Source: Candidatus Poribacteria bacterium (GTDB taxonomy: Bacteria; Abyssobacteria; SURF-5). Taken from it: a DNA stretch of 64,000 nt. Of this stretch, positions 17,564-26,754 are shown one piece after another. Each line of letters begins with the position of its first letter. Position 1 is the stretch's first letter. The DNA is taken from assembly GCA_016215705.1 (NCBI GenBank), contig JACRIR010000051.1, forward strand, positions 8,851 to 72,850, written 5' to 3'. The notes beneath the pieces are model-generated. The model saw only the letters and a list, made by a program, of their open reading frames with translations, was not told the DNA's origin and made no database searches. The position numbers were made by a program, and so were the translations under genes.

Positions 17564-18490
17564 ATGAGCCCGACCGCATTTTTCCAGCAACTGGTGAATG
17601 GACTGACGTTGGGAGGCATGTACGCTCTTGTGGCCTTAGGCTATACGATGGTCTATGGCATTATTCAGCTCATCAATTTCGCACACGGCGAAGTATTCAT
17701 GGTTGGCGCATTCCTCGGCCTGCTTGCGTTGAGTTTCGCGGCGCAGTTGGGTCTGGAGGGAGTTGCTTTCACCCTCTGCCTGGCCTTCCTGGTTTCGATG
17801 GTGTTGACGAGCCTGGTAGGAATGGCCATCGAACACGTCGCCTACAGGCCGTTGCGTCAATCCCCTCGAATAACTCTCCTCCTCTCGGCCGTCGGAATGT
17901 CCATATTCCTTCAAAACCTGGTTATGCTCATCCGCAGCCGCGACCTCCAGCCGTTTCCCCGTATTATCACCGGCGGAGTGAACATCCAGGGCGTGATTCT
18001 GGATTATATCCAGATTCTCATAGCCGTCGCCAGCCTGGTCCTGATGCTCGCACTGGATTTGTTTGTCAACAGGACGCGGCTCGGCCAGGCCATGCGGGCA
18101 ATTGCGCAAGACATGGAAGCCGCCCAAATGATGGGTATTGACATAAGCCACGTTATTCGTTTGACGTTTATGGTCGGCTCAGGTCTCGCCGCCGCCGGCG
18201 GCATAATGAGCGGGTTATATTATGGAGGCATAAAGTTTGACATGGGATTCATCGTGGGCATCAAAGCCTTCAGCGCAGCGGTCCTGGGCGGCATCGGGAG
18301 CATCCGGGGAGCGATGCTGGGCGGGTTTGTCCTCGGATTATGCGAAACATTGCTGGTTGCCTTTCTCTCGGCGGCCGGAGTCACGGAGGCGTTTGCATAC
18401 AAAGATGTCATCGCGTTTGCCATCCTGATTCTGGTTCTCATCCTCAAGCCTTCGGGTCTGATGGGTGAGCGCATCGTCGAAAAGGTGTAG
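17564..18490 (+). CDS. livH: ABC transporter permease LivH-type
   Basis: The 308-aa inner-membrane permease has about eight hydrophobic segments and family motifs QLVNGLTLGGMYALVALG, INFAHGE and AVLGGIGSIRGAM. It starts one base after the livK stop and pairs with the LivM-type permease to form the channel. A GGGGACA-type palindrome separates it from livM. Confidence 0.94.
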   Translation: MSPTAFFQQLVNGLTLGGMYALVALGYTMVYGIIQLINFAHGEVFMVGAFLGLLALSFAAQLGLEGVAFTLCLAFLVSMVLTSLVGMAIEHVAYRPLRQSPRITLLLSAVGMSIFLQNLVMLIRSRDLQPFPRIITGGVNIQGVILDYIQILIAVASLVLMLALDLFVNRTRLGQAMRAIAQDMEAAQMMGIDISHVIRLTFMVGSGLAAAGGIMSGLYYGGIKFDMGFIVGIKAFSAAVLGGIGSIRGAMLGGFVLGLCETLLVAFLSAAGVTEAFAYKDVIAFAILILVLILKPSGLMGERIVEKV

Positions 18491-18495
18491 CATGC

Positions 18496-18536
18496 GTTAT
18501 TCGGGGACACCGTGCCGCATGATGTCCCCAAATAAA
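18496..18536. repeat. GGGGACA/TGTCCCC palindrome, copy 2
   Basis: GTTATTCGGGGACACC is opposed by GATGTCCCCAAATAAAC around a GTGCCGC centre. It lies inside the liv operon between livH and livM, where the hairpin could affect mRNA stability or processing. Confidence 0.75.
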
Positions 18537-18614
18537 CAATGACTGCGTCCGGGAAATCACGACGGGATTCTACAAATTGAGCGTGAGTACCGCAATGTGA
18601 CCTAGTGGAGAAGA

Positions 18615-19778
18615 ATGGACGTTATATACACAATCCTCCTTGTATTCTGCGGCTTCGCAATAATTGTGATCGGCCTGTCGCTTCAGCATGTGGGCCCGTT
18701 TCTGGTTTTTCTCGCATTTGTGACTGCCGGAGCGATCTTCCTTTCGCGTCTCGGCTGGCTCAGGAATTTTCGGCAAATTACGAATCGCAACCCGCGTTCT
18801 CTCTACTTTGCTCTTGCTCTCTGCATTGTCGCTTACCCATTCATATTCACCTTGTTGAAGAGCGCTTATTGGATACATGTCGCCGCCATTGCCGGAATAT
18901 ACGCATGCCTTGCGCTCGGCTTGAATATCACCGTCGGGTTTGCCGGACTTCTCGATCTGGGATATGTCGCATTCTATGCAATCGGAGCATATTCGTCCGC
19001 CATCTTCTTCCGGCATTATCCTGATGCCCGATGGATGTTCTGGGTCATACTGCCCGCAGCGGCTCTACTCGCGGGCATATTCGGACTGCTCCTGGGCAGT
19101 CCCACATTGAGGCTGCGCGGAGATTATCTTGCCATTGTCACTCTCGGATTCGGACAGATAGTCCGCATTATCGCGACCAATTGGGAATCGGTCACCAACG
19201 GCCCAAAAGGTATTGCCGACATCCCGGGCCCCACAATCGGGCGCTATTCCTTCGAGACAGGAATTCCGGTGGGGAGCCTCGTCCTGCCGCGAGTTGCCAA
19301 CTACTATTTTCTCATAGTTCTGCTTGCCCTCGGAATAGGAGTTGCCGCCAACCGGCTGAATCATTCGCGCATCGGGCGCGCATGGATAGCCATACGTGAA
19401 GACGAACTGGCTGCGAGTTGTTCGGGCGTCAACGTAACGGCAATCAAACTGCTGGCCTTCGCAATCGGCGCGAGTTTCGCAGGCATAGCAGGTGTCGTTT
19501 ACTCGAGCCTGATAGGTTTCGTCGACCCGATGAGCTTCACTTTCATGGAATCGGCAATGATCGTTTGCATGGTGGTCCTCGGCGGCATGGGAAGCATCCC
19601 GGGCGTAATCGTCGGCGCCATCGTGCTGGCGATACTGCCGGAAAAATTGCGCGAGTTCGAACAGATTCGGATGCTCCTGTTCGGGGCTGCGTTGATAGCT
19701 ATGATGGCGTTCCGACCTGAAGGCCTGATCCCGAGTAAGCGAAGGGAACAGGAACTGCTCGAGACGACAGATGAATGA
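18615..19778 (+). CDS. livM: ABC transporter permease LivM-type
   Basis: The 387-aa inner-membrane permease has an N-terminal extension with two or three extra hydrophobic segments before the family core. The core has GLNITVGFAGLLDLGYVAFYAIGAY, split by turns, then RLRGDYLAIVTLGFGQI and IREDELAA. VVLGGMGSIPG lies near the end. The last 8 bp overlap livG. A weak GTGGAGAAGAATG context precedes the start. Confidence 0.94.
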   Translation: MDVIYTILLVFCGFAIIVIGLSLQHVGPFLVFLAFVTAGAIFLSRLGWLRNFRQITNRNPRSLYFALALCIVAYPFIFTLLKSAYWIHVAAIAGIYACLALGLNITVGFAGLLDLGYVAFYAIGAYSSAIFFRHYPDARWMFWVILPAAALLAGIFGLLLGSPTLRLRGDYLAIVTLGFGQIVRIIATNWESVTNGPKGIADIPGPTIGRYSFETGIPVGSLVLPRVANYYFLIVLLALGIGVAANRLNHSRIGRAWIAIREDELAASCSGVNVTAIKLLAFAIGASFAGIAGVVYSSLIGFVDPMSFTFMESAMIVCMVVLGGMGSIPGVIVGAIVLAILPEKLREFEQIRMLLFGAALIAMMAFRPEGLIPSKRREQELLETTDE

Positions 19779-20574
19779 GAACACTCCGCTTCTGCAAATC
19801 CGACGATTGAGCAAATCTTTCGGCGGCCTGAAAGCCGTGGACGCCGTCGATCTCGGAGTGCAGCCCGGCGAAATCCTGAGCATCATCGGCCCAAACGGCT
19901 CAGGCAAAACAACGCTCTTCAACGTTATCTCCGGTATCTACCTGCCCGACGAAGGAGAAATCCTGCTTCGATCGCCGGACCAGCCTGAGATAAACCTGGT
20001 AGGTCTCAGGCCGCATCAAGTCACAGCCAAAGGCGTTGGCCGCACTTTTCAGAACATCCGCCTCTTCGCCAACATGACCGTGCTCGAAAACGTAATGGTC
20101 GGCATGCACTGCAGGTCGTCCTCAGGAGCATTGGGCGCTGTCCTGCAAGCCAAATCCGCGCGGAGGGAGGAGCGCAGGGTTGTCCAGGAGTCGCAACGAC
20201 TTCTCGCCCTGTTCCACAGTCAACTGATTCCGGTCATGAACCAACCTGCGAAAGCCCTGCCTTTCGCCGACCGGAAGCGGTTGGAGATTATTCGCGCGAT
20301 CGCATCCGAACCCAGGCTGCTCTTGCTTGATGAGCCCGCCGCAGGCATGAATCCGCACGAGACAAGGGCTTTCATGGATGACCTGAAACGCCTTCGCGAC
20401 AGGGGACACACACTCATGGTTATCGAGCACGACATGATGATGGTCAAAGGGCTGTCTGACCGCGTGATTGCATTTGACTACGGCCGCAAGATTGCCGAAG
20501 GCGTCTTCGAGCAAGTGCGCCGAAATGAGATGGTGATCGAGGCTTACCTGGGAAGAAAGCATGGCATTGCTTGA
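19771..20574 (+). CDS. livG: ABC transporter ATP-binding protein LivG-type
   Basis: The 267-aa cytoplasmic ATPase has Walker A GPNGSGKTT, Q-loop GRTFQNIRLF and Walker B LLLLDEPAAGMNP with the H-loop IEHDM. The ABC signature region is LPFADRKRLEI rather than the common LSYGQQRRLEI, which is a variant signature. It overlaps livM upstream and livF downstream by 14 bp. Confidence 0.94.
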   Translation: MNENTPLLQIRRLSKSFGGLKAVDAVDLGVQPGEILSIIGPNGSGKTTLFNVISGIYLPDEGEILLRSPDQPEINLVGLRPHQVTAKGVGRTFQNIRLFANMTVLENVMVGMHCRSSSGALGAVLQAKSARREERRVVQESQRLLALFHSQLIPVMNQPAKALPFADRKRLEIIRAIASEPRLLLLDEPAAGMNPHETRAFMDDLKRLRDRGHTLMVIEHDMMMVKGLSDRVIAFDYGRKIAEGVFEQVRRNEMVIEAYLGRKHGIA

Positions 20575-21274
20575 GATGACAAATGTGGTCAGTTTTTATG
20601 GCCTCATCCAAGTGCTCAGGGGCGTGAGCCTCAGAGTCGAAAACGGAGAGATTGTCTGCCTCCTCGGAAGCAATGGCGCGGGCAAGAGCACAACTATGAA
20701 GACTATTTTGGGCATTGTGCGCCCGCGCGAGGGCGCCATAAGCTTCAAGGGGGAACTGATTGATCGCTTGCCCACCTCCGCTGTCGTGTCGCGAGGAATA
20801 TCGACCGTACCCGAATCCCGCCGCATATTCCCGCGTCTCTCCGTCGAGGAAAACCTTGAAATAGGAGCATATGTTCGCGGAGTCGGGCTTCACAGGTTGC
20901 GGCCTCAACTGGATCACGTATATTCGCTTTTCCCTCGATTGAAAGAACGCCGCCGTCAGGCCGGTGGAACCCTCAGCGGCGGCGAGCAACAAATGCTCGC
21001 AATCGGACGCGCGCTCATGGTGCAGCCTAAACTGGTGCTCATGGACGAGCCCTCAATGGGGCTTTCACCCGTCCTTGTCGATCAGATATTCGAAATCATC
21101 CAGTCCATAAACCAGGGAGGAACCTCGATCTTGCTCGTCGAACAGAACGCTCGGATGGCCCTGTCCATCGCCGGGCGCGGCTATGTGATGCAAACGGGGC
21201 GAATCGTTGCTGAAGGCACGGGCCAGGAACTCCTACACAGCGAGGAAATCCGAACCGCTTATTTGGGAGAGTAA
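20561..21274 (+). CDS. livF: ABC transporter ATP-binding protein LivF-type
   Basis: The 237-aa second ATPase has Walker A GSNGAGKSTT, signature LSGGEQQML and Walker B LVLMDEPSMGLSP. The H-loop is LLVEQNAR, where Gln replaces His, as is typical of LivF. It ends the five-gene operon. The next gene has its own promoter at 21311. Confidence 0.95.
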   Translation: MALLEMTNVVSFYGLIQVLRGVSLRVENGEIVCLLGSNGAGKSTTMKTILGIVRPREGAISFKGELIDRLPTSAVVSRGISTVPESRRIFPRLSVEENLEIGAYVRGVGLHRLRPQLDHVYSLFPRLKERRRQAGGTLSGGEQQMLAIGRALMVQPKLVLMDEPSMGLSPVLVDQIFEIIQSINQGGTSILLVEQNARMALSIAGRGYVMQTGRIVAEGTGQELLHSEEIRTAYLGE

Positions 21275-21310
21275 GCCGTTTGTGTCGCACGCTCTGTATC
21301 GAATTTTAGC

Positions 21311-21340
21311 TTGACAAACCTTTTTTTTGAGCGGTATAAT
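21311..21340 (+). promoter_or_regulatory. sigma70-type promoter of the subtilase gene with a long leader
   Basis: TTGACA (21311-21316), an 18-bp spacer containing a T8 run, and TATAAT (21335-21340) are exact consensus boxes. The transcript would have a leader of about 310 nt before the ATG at 21657. The leader contains a GC-rich inverted repeat at 21556-21602 (AACCGGAAAGGCGC... mirrored by GCGCC..TTTCCGGTTT). No known riboswitch was recognised. Confidence 0.7.
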
Positions 21341-21555
21341 CAACCAGTCCCTCAGCTTGTGAAGTGGCTGCGTTATACATAATTGAGTCAGTCACACGAG
21401 GGACTATTTGAATCAGATCGCTACGGGTGCGAATTCATTTGCACAATCAGACGCATTTTGGCAAGACCCCGGGAAGCTTGAGTTCATTCATACAATATTT
21501 TCCTGCTTGCAGAGCCAGAGAAGAGGTTTGCAGTCGCCCTATGTGATTATTCTCG

Positions 21556-21602
21556 AACCGGAAAGGCGCGGCGCAAGAGCATTGCGCCGGTTTCCGGTTT
21601 AA
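21556..21602 (+). promoter_or_regulatory. leader hairpin upstream of the subtilase
   Basis: Arms ACCGGAAA and TTTCCGGT enclose GGCGCGGCGCAA/TTGCGCC with a GAGCA loop, giving a strong stem about 55 bp before the start codon. It could regulate expression, but its role is unknown. Confidence 0.5.
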
Positions 21603-21656
21603 TGAGTTTGACAAGGTTATAACTGAAGTTTGGGATGGAAGCTTTGGGAGGAACAC

Positions 21657-24149
21657 ATGAAGAAGCGCTTGGGTTGGATTGCGGTCTTGTCGGCTCTGCC
21701 GGTCCTTTTCTTTCTCGCGCTGTCGCTCAGAAAAGAAGGAACGTCTGAAGCCGCGTCGGGAATGAGAAGGGTTGGAGTGCCCCTGGAGAGTCCCCTCTAC
21801 AAAGAGGGCGAAATACTCGTGCAAATGAAGCCGGGGATATCAAAAAGCGCCTCCCTCAGTGTTCATTCGGCTTTTGGCGCAGCAAAGATCGAGGATCTAG
21901 GTGGCGGGGCTGAGCTTGTGAAGTTACCGGCCGGTATGTCGGTGAATGAAGCAGTTGCGCTCTATTCCGCCAATGCCAATGTCTCGGAAGCATCTCCCAA
22001 CTACTATCAGCGTGTCAGGCAAACATTCCCCAATGATCCGTCGTTCGGATTCCTCTGGGGAATGAATAACACCGGGCAAACCGGGGGAACTCCGGACGCT
22101 GACATCGATGCCCCCGAGGCATGGGAGCTCACAACCGGTGACCCGGGTGTGGTGATCGCTGTCGTGGATACGGGCGTGGACTATAATCACCCCGACCTTG
22201 TCGCTAACATGTGGATTAATCCGGGCGAGGTTGCTGGAAACGGAATCGACGACGATCTTAACGGTTACATCGATGACGTTCATGGGATAAATGCAATCGA
22301 CGGAGTTACAAGCCCGGGAGATCCGCTTGATGACAATGGGCATGGCACGCACGTAGCCGGCACTATCGGAGCCGTAGGCAACAACAGCGCCGGTGTCACC
22401 GGCATCAATTGGAACGTGAAAATAATGGCGCTGAAGTTTCTGACATCCGAAGGTTTTGGCGCAGTTAGCGACGAAGTCGAGTGCCTCAATTACATAGCCG
22501 ACCAGGCTGATCGTGGCCAGAAGATCGTCGCCGTAAACGCCTCATTCGGCAGCTACTCGCCATTGTTCAGTTTCGAGCAGAATGCCATAGACAATCTGCG
22601 GCAGCGCGGTATCCTTTTCGTGGCCGCAGCCGGCAATGGGGATGTGAATGGCAATGGAGTGGAGAATGATGAATTGTTGCATATTCCCTCGAGCTACGAC
22701 CTGCCAAATCTGATTTCTGTCGCCGCCACCAATGACACGGACAATCTGTCGGGCTTCTCGAATTTCGGCCGAAGGACAGTCCACGTTGGAGCGCCCGGAG
22801 AGAGTATTTTCAGCACTCTCTTAGGTGGAACATATGGACCTTTCGATACGGGATTTTCCGGCACGTCAATGGGAACTCCGCACGTGGTCGGCACAATCGG
22901 TTTGCTCTATGCCCGATTCCCGGTTCTGAATCCGGTGACGGATTGGCCTCTCGTAAGAAATCGGATTCTTACCGGTGGCGACATCGATCAATTCCTCGCC
23001 GGCAGAACAGTCACCGGCAGACGATTGAACGCGTTTGGCGCTTTGACATGTTCCGGGACTACCGTCCTCGCCAGAATCAGACCCCTCACAAGCTTGACAA
23101 AATCCTGGCTATCCGGTGGTATCACATTTTACATACCAGATCCTCTACCTGAGCGGAATGAGGCCACTGTTTTCTTCGGGCAAGACATCTTCGGCAATGC
23201 GTTCAGCATTCCTCTTAAGCTCTCAGCGCTTCACATCAACTGCGAGCAGCCCAACGGCAATGTCGTTGTTAATGTCGGCGGGCAGGCTGTCACCCTGCTC
23301 GATGGCGGCGTTTCGCCCGACCGTGTTGCCGGCGACGGCGTCTATACTTCCGCGTGGAATCCCCCTCTTGCTGAAACAGACCTTGTTGCCACTTTTCCCA
23401 ACACCGGCACTTCTATCGCTCCTTTTACCGACAGCTTTGTAGTTCACGTGCGCAGAACCGACGACCGGAACGGATTCGTTGTGGCGGACGCCGGAGTTTC
23501 TCAGACAGTCGAAGGAGGAAGTGTCGTGGATCTGGACGGCAGAATAAGCACGAGACGTCCCGAGATGTCGCCGGTGCTCACTTATACATGGACGCAAACG
23601 AGGGGGACGAATGTAACTCTTAATTTTGACGATACTCCATTCCCATTCTTCACGGCTCCGAGCGCAACAGGTGGCCCGGATGATACCTTGGTATTCGAAT
23701 TGGAGGTGTCGGATCTTGATGGAAACACGGCCACTGATACGACTGCGGTTACTGTAGCAGCCCCGGCGGCGGCGGGTGGCGGCGGCGGGGGTGGCGGAAG
23801 CTCGTGCTTCATCGCGACTGCGGCCTACGGTTCGGAAAATGCGCGAGACGTTGTGGTTCTCCGGCAGTTCCGGGACCGATACCTGATTACGAACGCGCCA
23901 GGCGCTGCATTTACGAACCTATACTACAAGCTGTCACCTCCCGTAGCTTCGCTGATCGCAAACCGTCCCGCCCTTAAGAAAACTGTAAGGATTGGTCTGA
24001 CTCCTGCGGTAGGGTTTGCACAAGTCATGCTTGAAACAACAGGGGCCGAAAAACTTGTCATGAGCCTCCTGCTCGTTTCACTTGCCATCTCGCTTGTTAT
24101 TTTCAGACAGCGGCACAAGAGGCTTGTTCACAGCGGAGATTCGATATAG
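21657..24149 (+). CDS. secreted S8 subtilisin-like serine protease with a CFI-box C-terminal anchor
   Basis: The 830-aa protein begins at the ATG following GGGAGG; a 9-codon longer frame is not favoured. An N-terminal signal segment is followed by a fervidolysin-like propeptide region (KEGEILVQMKPG). The peptidase S8 domain has Asp171 (VVDTGVDYNHPD), His229 (NGHGTHVAG) and Ser404 (GTSMGTPH). A PKD/REJ-like domain follows (ADAG.SQTVEGG...TYTWTQ). The tail is an eight-glycine linker, SSCFIATAAYGSE, REFRDRYL-like residues and a final transmembrane helix with basic end RQRHKR. This is the CFI-box C-terminal domain arrangement, presumed to be a sorting/anchoring signal. A terminator follows. Confidence 0.92.
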   Translation: MKKRLGWIAVLSALPVLFFLALSLRKEGTSEAASGMRRVGVPLESPLYKEGEILVQMKPGISKSASLSVHSAFGAAKIEDLGGGAELVKLPAGMSVNEAVALYSANANVSEASPNYYQRVRQTFPNDPSFGFLWGMNNTGQTGGTPDADIDAPEAWELTTGDPGVVIAVVDTGVDYNHPDLVANMWINPGEVAGNGIDDDLNGYIDDVHGINAIDGVTSPGDPLDDNGHGTHVAGTIGAVGNNSAGVTGINWNVKIMALKFLTSEGFGAVSDEVECLNYIADQADRGQKIVAVNASFGSYSPLFSFEQNAIDNLRQRGILFVAAAGNGDVNGNGVENDELLHIPSSYDLPNLISVAATNDTDNLSGFSNFGRRTVHVGAPGESIFSTLLGGTYGPFDTGFSGTSMGTPHVVGTIGLLYARFPVLNPVTDWPLVRNRILTGGDIDQFLAGRTVTGRRLNAFGALTCSGTTVLARIRPLTSLTKSWLSGGITFYIPDPLPERNEATVFFGQDIFGNAFSIPLKLSALHINCEQPNGNVVVNVGGQAVTLLDGGVSPDRVAGDGVYTSAWNPPLAETDLVATFPNTGTSIAPFTDSFVVHVRRTDDRNGFVVADAGVSQTVEGGSVVDLDGRISTRRPEMSPVLTYTWTQTRGTNVTLNFDDTPFPFFTAPSATGGPDDTLVFELEVSDLDGNTATDTTAVTVAAPAAAGGGGGGGGSSCFIATAAYGSENARDVVVLRQFRDRYLITNAPGAAFTNLYYKLSPPVASLIANRPALKKTVRIGLTPAVGFAQVMLETTGAEKLVMSLLLVSLAISLVIFRQRHKRLVHSGDSI

Positions 24150-24195
24150 TCATGCAGAGTGAATAGAAATTTCTGCCTTGTTGTCACTAACAATC

Positions 24196-24230
24196 AGACC
24201 CCGGGGCTTTCCAGCCTCGGGGTCTTTCTT
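24196..24230 (+). terminator. rho-independent terminator after the subtilase
   Basis: GACCCCGGGGC and GCCTCGGGGTC form the stem with a TTTCCA loop, followed by TTTCTTCT. It lies 46 bp after the subtilase stop. Confidence 0.8.
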
Positions 24231-24293
24231 CTCGGACCTGCCCCAAATCGCCCTGAGCTCCTCTGCGTCCTCCACGGTGAATCATTTACTTGA

Positions 24294-25415
24294 TTAGGCT
24301 CGCCCGCGCATCGTGCGCCGCCCGAGGTAGACGCCGGCCAGGAATATCACGAGCAGAACGGCCCCCGCTCCGATTGCGGCTGTCTTCAGGTTGTCAGGGT
24401 TGATGAACATGTCGAGTCTTTCGAGGAGCTTGTTCCTCTCAGCTTCGAGAGTGTTGAGTTGCGCTGTCAAATCCTCATTCTTCTTTTCCGCTGCCTGCAA
24501 GCTGTTTTGGAGCCCCTTGACTTTTTCAAAGCCGGCGGTCAGATCGCTCTCGTATTTCGTTTGTTTCTCCGTCGAGACCTTGAGGTTGCCCTCGAGGTCC
24601 TTCACTTGTGAACGAAGGCCAAAGAGGCTTCGATCACGCTCCAGTTCAGTTTCGCCTGCGGCTGCCAAGCGCTCAAACACGGTCTTCACCCATTTCGCAT
24701 TCTGATAAGCGTCGATGCATGCGTTGCTCAGCATGGTCCGGTCGCTCTTCACAAAGAGTACACCCCGCCCGACATAAGCTACGGCGGCTACGGGAGGAAA
24801 TGACCCGATGCTATATAAGCCATTGTCGGAATAACAATCCTCGTCCCCCGTCGCAACCTCGACGGCATCCCGCGACAGAACAAGCGGTGCGCCGCCGTAG
24901 AAGCCTATGTTTTTGATTTCGGCGAGTTCAAAGCCTGAACGGGGTGGAAAACGCGTCAGTACGAATTTGCGGCCGGCGGGTGACTCTTTCATCGCAGAAG
25001 TAATATCCACGAGATCGCTCGCATCCATCGATACGCCGAAAATCTCGATGAACGGATTGACGATCTTGGCGGTTCCGCCATGAACGAAAACCGCGCCCCC
25101 CTTCTGCACTACAAACCAAACAAGCGCAGACACCTCATCTTCTCTGAGAGGCCTCTCCGGGCTGGGATGCAGAACCACGATGTCATAAGGCGCCAGCTTC
25201 TGTTGAGTGATATCTCCCGACGTCATCGAGGCGACCAGCGTACCGGCGGCGCGCAGCATCGCCGTCAGCTTTGAGTACCCGGCCGGCTCGGCGCTGAATG
25301 TTGTGTCGGCAGGAGCGAGAGCGGCCTCAAAGAACAATACTTTCTTCGGTTGGGCAGACGCTTCGGAACAGAGCAACAGCAGAAATGAGACGGCAACAAG
25401 TCCGATTCTCTTCAA
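24294..25415 (-). CDS. membrane-anchored periplasmic protein with GATase-like domain and coiled coil
   Basis: Function is not recognised. The TTG at 25415 is chosen because GGAGGA lies 7 bp upstream and the next residues (KRIGLVAVSFLLLLCSEASA) form a signal peptide. The longer ATG frame would bury it. Residues about 25-235 resemble a DUF4350/GATase-I-like fold: KVLFFEAAL, YDIVVLHPSPERPL and GGAVFVHGG. A coiled coil follows (about 255-330: LRSQVKDLEGNLK, LEAERNKLLERL). A C-terminal transmembrane helix (AAIGAGAVLLVIFLAGVYLG) ends in basic residues. The topology suggests the N-terminal domain acts outside the membrane. It is convergent with the subtilase. Confidence 0.75.
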   Translation of the reverse strand: MKRIGLVAVSFLLLLCSEASAQPKKVLFFEAALAPADTTFSAEPAGYSKLTAMLRAAGTLVASMTSGDITQQKLAPYDIVVLHPSPERPLREDEVSALVWFVVQKGGAVFVHGGTAKIVNPFIEIFGVSMDASDLVDITSAMKESPAGRKFVLTRFPPRSGFELAEIKNIGFYGGAPLVLSRDAVEVATGDEDCYSDNGLYSIGSFPPVAAVAYVGRGVLFVKSDRTMLSNACIDAYQNAKWVKTVFERLAAAGETELERDRSLFGLRSQVKDLEGNLKVSTEKQTKYESDLTAGFEKVKGLQNSLQAAEKKNEDLTAQLNTLEAERNKLLERLDMFINPDNLKTAAIGAGAVLLVIFLAGVYLGRRTMRGRA

Positions 25416-25440
25416 GATATTGTCCTCCTCCCAATGAGCG

Positions 25441-25474
25441 GGTCCACGGTTCAAAGTTCACGGTTCACGTTGAA
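25441..25474. repeat. degenerate GGTTCAC heptamer repeats, copy 1
   Basis: A run of related CGGTTCA, AAGTTCA, CGGTTCA and CGTTGAA units. Similar tracts occur at 29770, 33409 and 46346. Confidence 0.55.
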
Positions 25475-25834
25475 TCACGAAGAATCTGAGCGCCTAACGT
25501 CATTCTCACTTCAGGAAATGATTACAGCACGTACCACGCAATACGCACGACGCGCCACGTTTTTCGGGAATGACCAATGGTATTCTATTTTGTGTAGTTA
25601 CGTTTGTCAAACAATCTTGAGAAGGCAGTCGAGACAAATGGAGTCTGCCACGACTAAGCACGTTCAACGTCTTCTGAACAAAGCGAAGAATCCCGTGCCT
25701 TCTGAGACCATTCTAACCCTGCACCCGCTCAACTCCACAAGGAGCGCCTGAGGCGTCGAACCCTTTCGCAATGATGTGCACGCTGGCGCGTACACCTTTA
25801 GCAAACGTCAATATGAATTAATCTCCCCGCTACC

Positions 25835-25863
25835 TTGACAAACCATCTTCACTTTGATACATT
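25835..25863 (+). promoter_or_regulatory. candidate promoter of the TetR gene
   Basis: TTGACA (25835-25840), a 17-bp spacer and TACATT (25858-25863), about 100 bp upstream of the regulator. The -10 box is only a partial match. Confidence 0.4.
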
Positions 25864-25955
25864 GAGAATGTATTCGATGAATGTGCATTGCCCCTCTCAT
25901 AGATCCCGATCCGTTGTGGTTCCGCCAGGGAAACCAATCGTGAGCAGAGGAATGT

Positions 25956-26579
25956 TTGCGAATGACGAGTGACCCCACCTTTGAACCTCTTGTCTCCGAA
26001 ACGCGCGAGCGCATACTGCGAGCCGCGATGGAGCTCTTCCGCAAACACGGATTCAATAACACCTCCATAGCTCAGATTCTGCAGCACGCAAAGATCACCA
26101 AGGGCGGATTCTACTTCCACTTCAAGAGCAAGGAAGAACTCGGATTCATAGTCCTCGAGCGCACCCGGGATTTCTGGATGGAGAATGTCATCGACGTAAT
26201 CGCCCAGGAAGCCGGCGTCAGGCGCCGCATAAGCCGCATGGTTGAGATTATGACCGAGATGTATCGCGGCGACATCTTTCACGGTTGCGCGCTGCTTGCC
26301 GTGCTGACCGCCGAGATGATGGAACATCCGACGGAATTCGCCGACCGCATAAGAAGCATAATAGCCGAATGGCAAAAGAGCATCATTGACATCCTTGAAC
26401 AGGGCAAGACCGAAGGCATCTTCCGCAAGGATATGGATTCAAGCGCCTTGGCTCTGATTCTGATCGGATGCTGCCAGGGCACGACCATGATGGGACACCT
26501 TGACCCCGAAAACGTCAACTACGACCTGCTTCTTCATGACCTCGAGAAATGGATTCTCGAGGGCTGCGCCCGACGCTGA
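25956..26579 (+). CDS. TetR/AcrR-family transcriptional regulator
   Basis: The product is about 205 aa. Residues 15-60 form the DNA-binding HTH (RILRAAMELFRKHGFNNTSIAQI, split over two helices, then ITKGGFYFHFKSKEEL). The rest is a helical ligand-binding domain with a Cys-containing segment FHGCALLAVLTAEM, as in TetR_C-type regulators. A TTG (25956) or ATG (25962) start is possible, with AGAGG just upstream. It is 180 bp upstream of the MarR gene and same-stranded, and may respond to an acyl-CoA or related ligand of the downstream cluster. That link is inference. Confidence 0.9.
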   Translation: MRMTSDPTFEPLVSETRERILRAAMELFRKHGFNNTSIAQILQHAKITKGGFYFHFKSKEELGFIVLERTRDFWMENVIDVIAQEAGVRRRISRMVEIMTEMYRGDIFHGCALLAVLTAEMMEHPTEFADRIRSIIAEWQKSIIDILEQGKTEGIFRKDMDSSALALILIGCCQGTTMMGHLDPENVNYDLLLHDLEKWILEGCARR

Positions 26580-26663
26580 AATGGCCATCTGACTGCGTCC
26601 TTGTCTGTCGTTCCGACACGGTCGGCATTCGTGCGCGCATGCTGGTGCCTGGTGGCCGCCTAC

Positions 26664-26693
26664 TTGACAACGAATGTTCATGTCCTGTATAAT
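26664..26693 (+). promoter_or_regulatory. sigma70-type promoter of the marR/mutase operon
   Basis: TTGACA (26664-26669), an 18-bp spacer and TATAAT (26688-26693) are exact boxes. Just downstream lies TTCATCTTGTGAATAATTC with ...CCATGAA, an imperfect inverted repeat that could be a regulator operator. Confidence 0.72.
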
Positions 26694-26754
26694 TCATCTT
26701 GTGAATAATTCGGGCCATGAAATACATAATCTCTCTCACTACCTTTGAGCAACT

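Larger units (their letters stand above)
25416..25961. other. intergenic region upstream of the TetR gene
   Basis: This gap of about 545 bp has no convincing gene. It contains GGTTCA-type heptamer repeats (25441-25474) and a candidate promoter (25835-25863). GAGCGCCTGAGGCG at about 25742 recurs as GAGCGCCTGA near 33233 and 59161. Confidence 0.55.
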
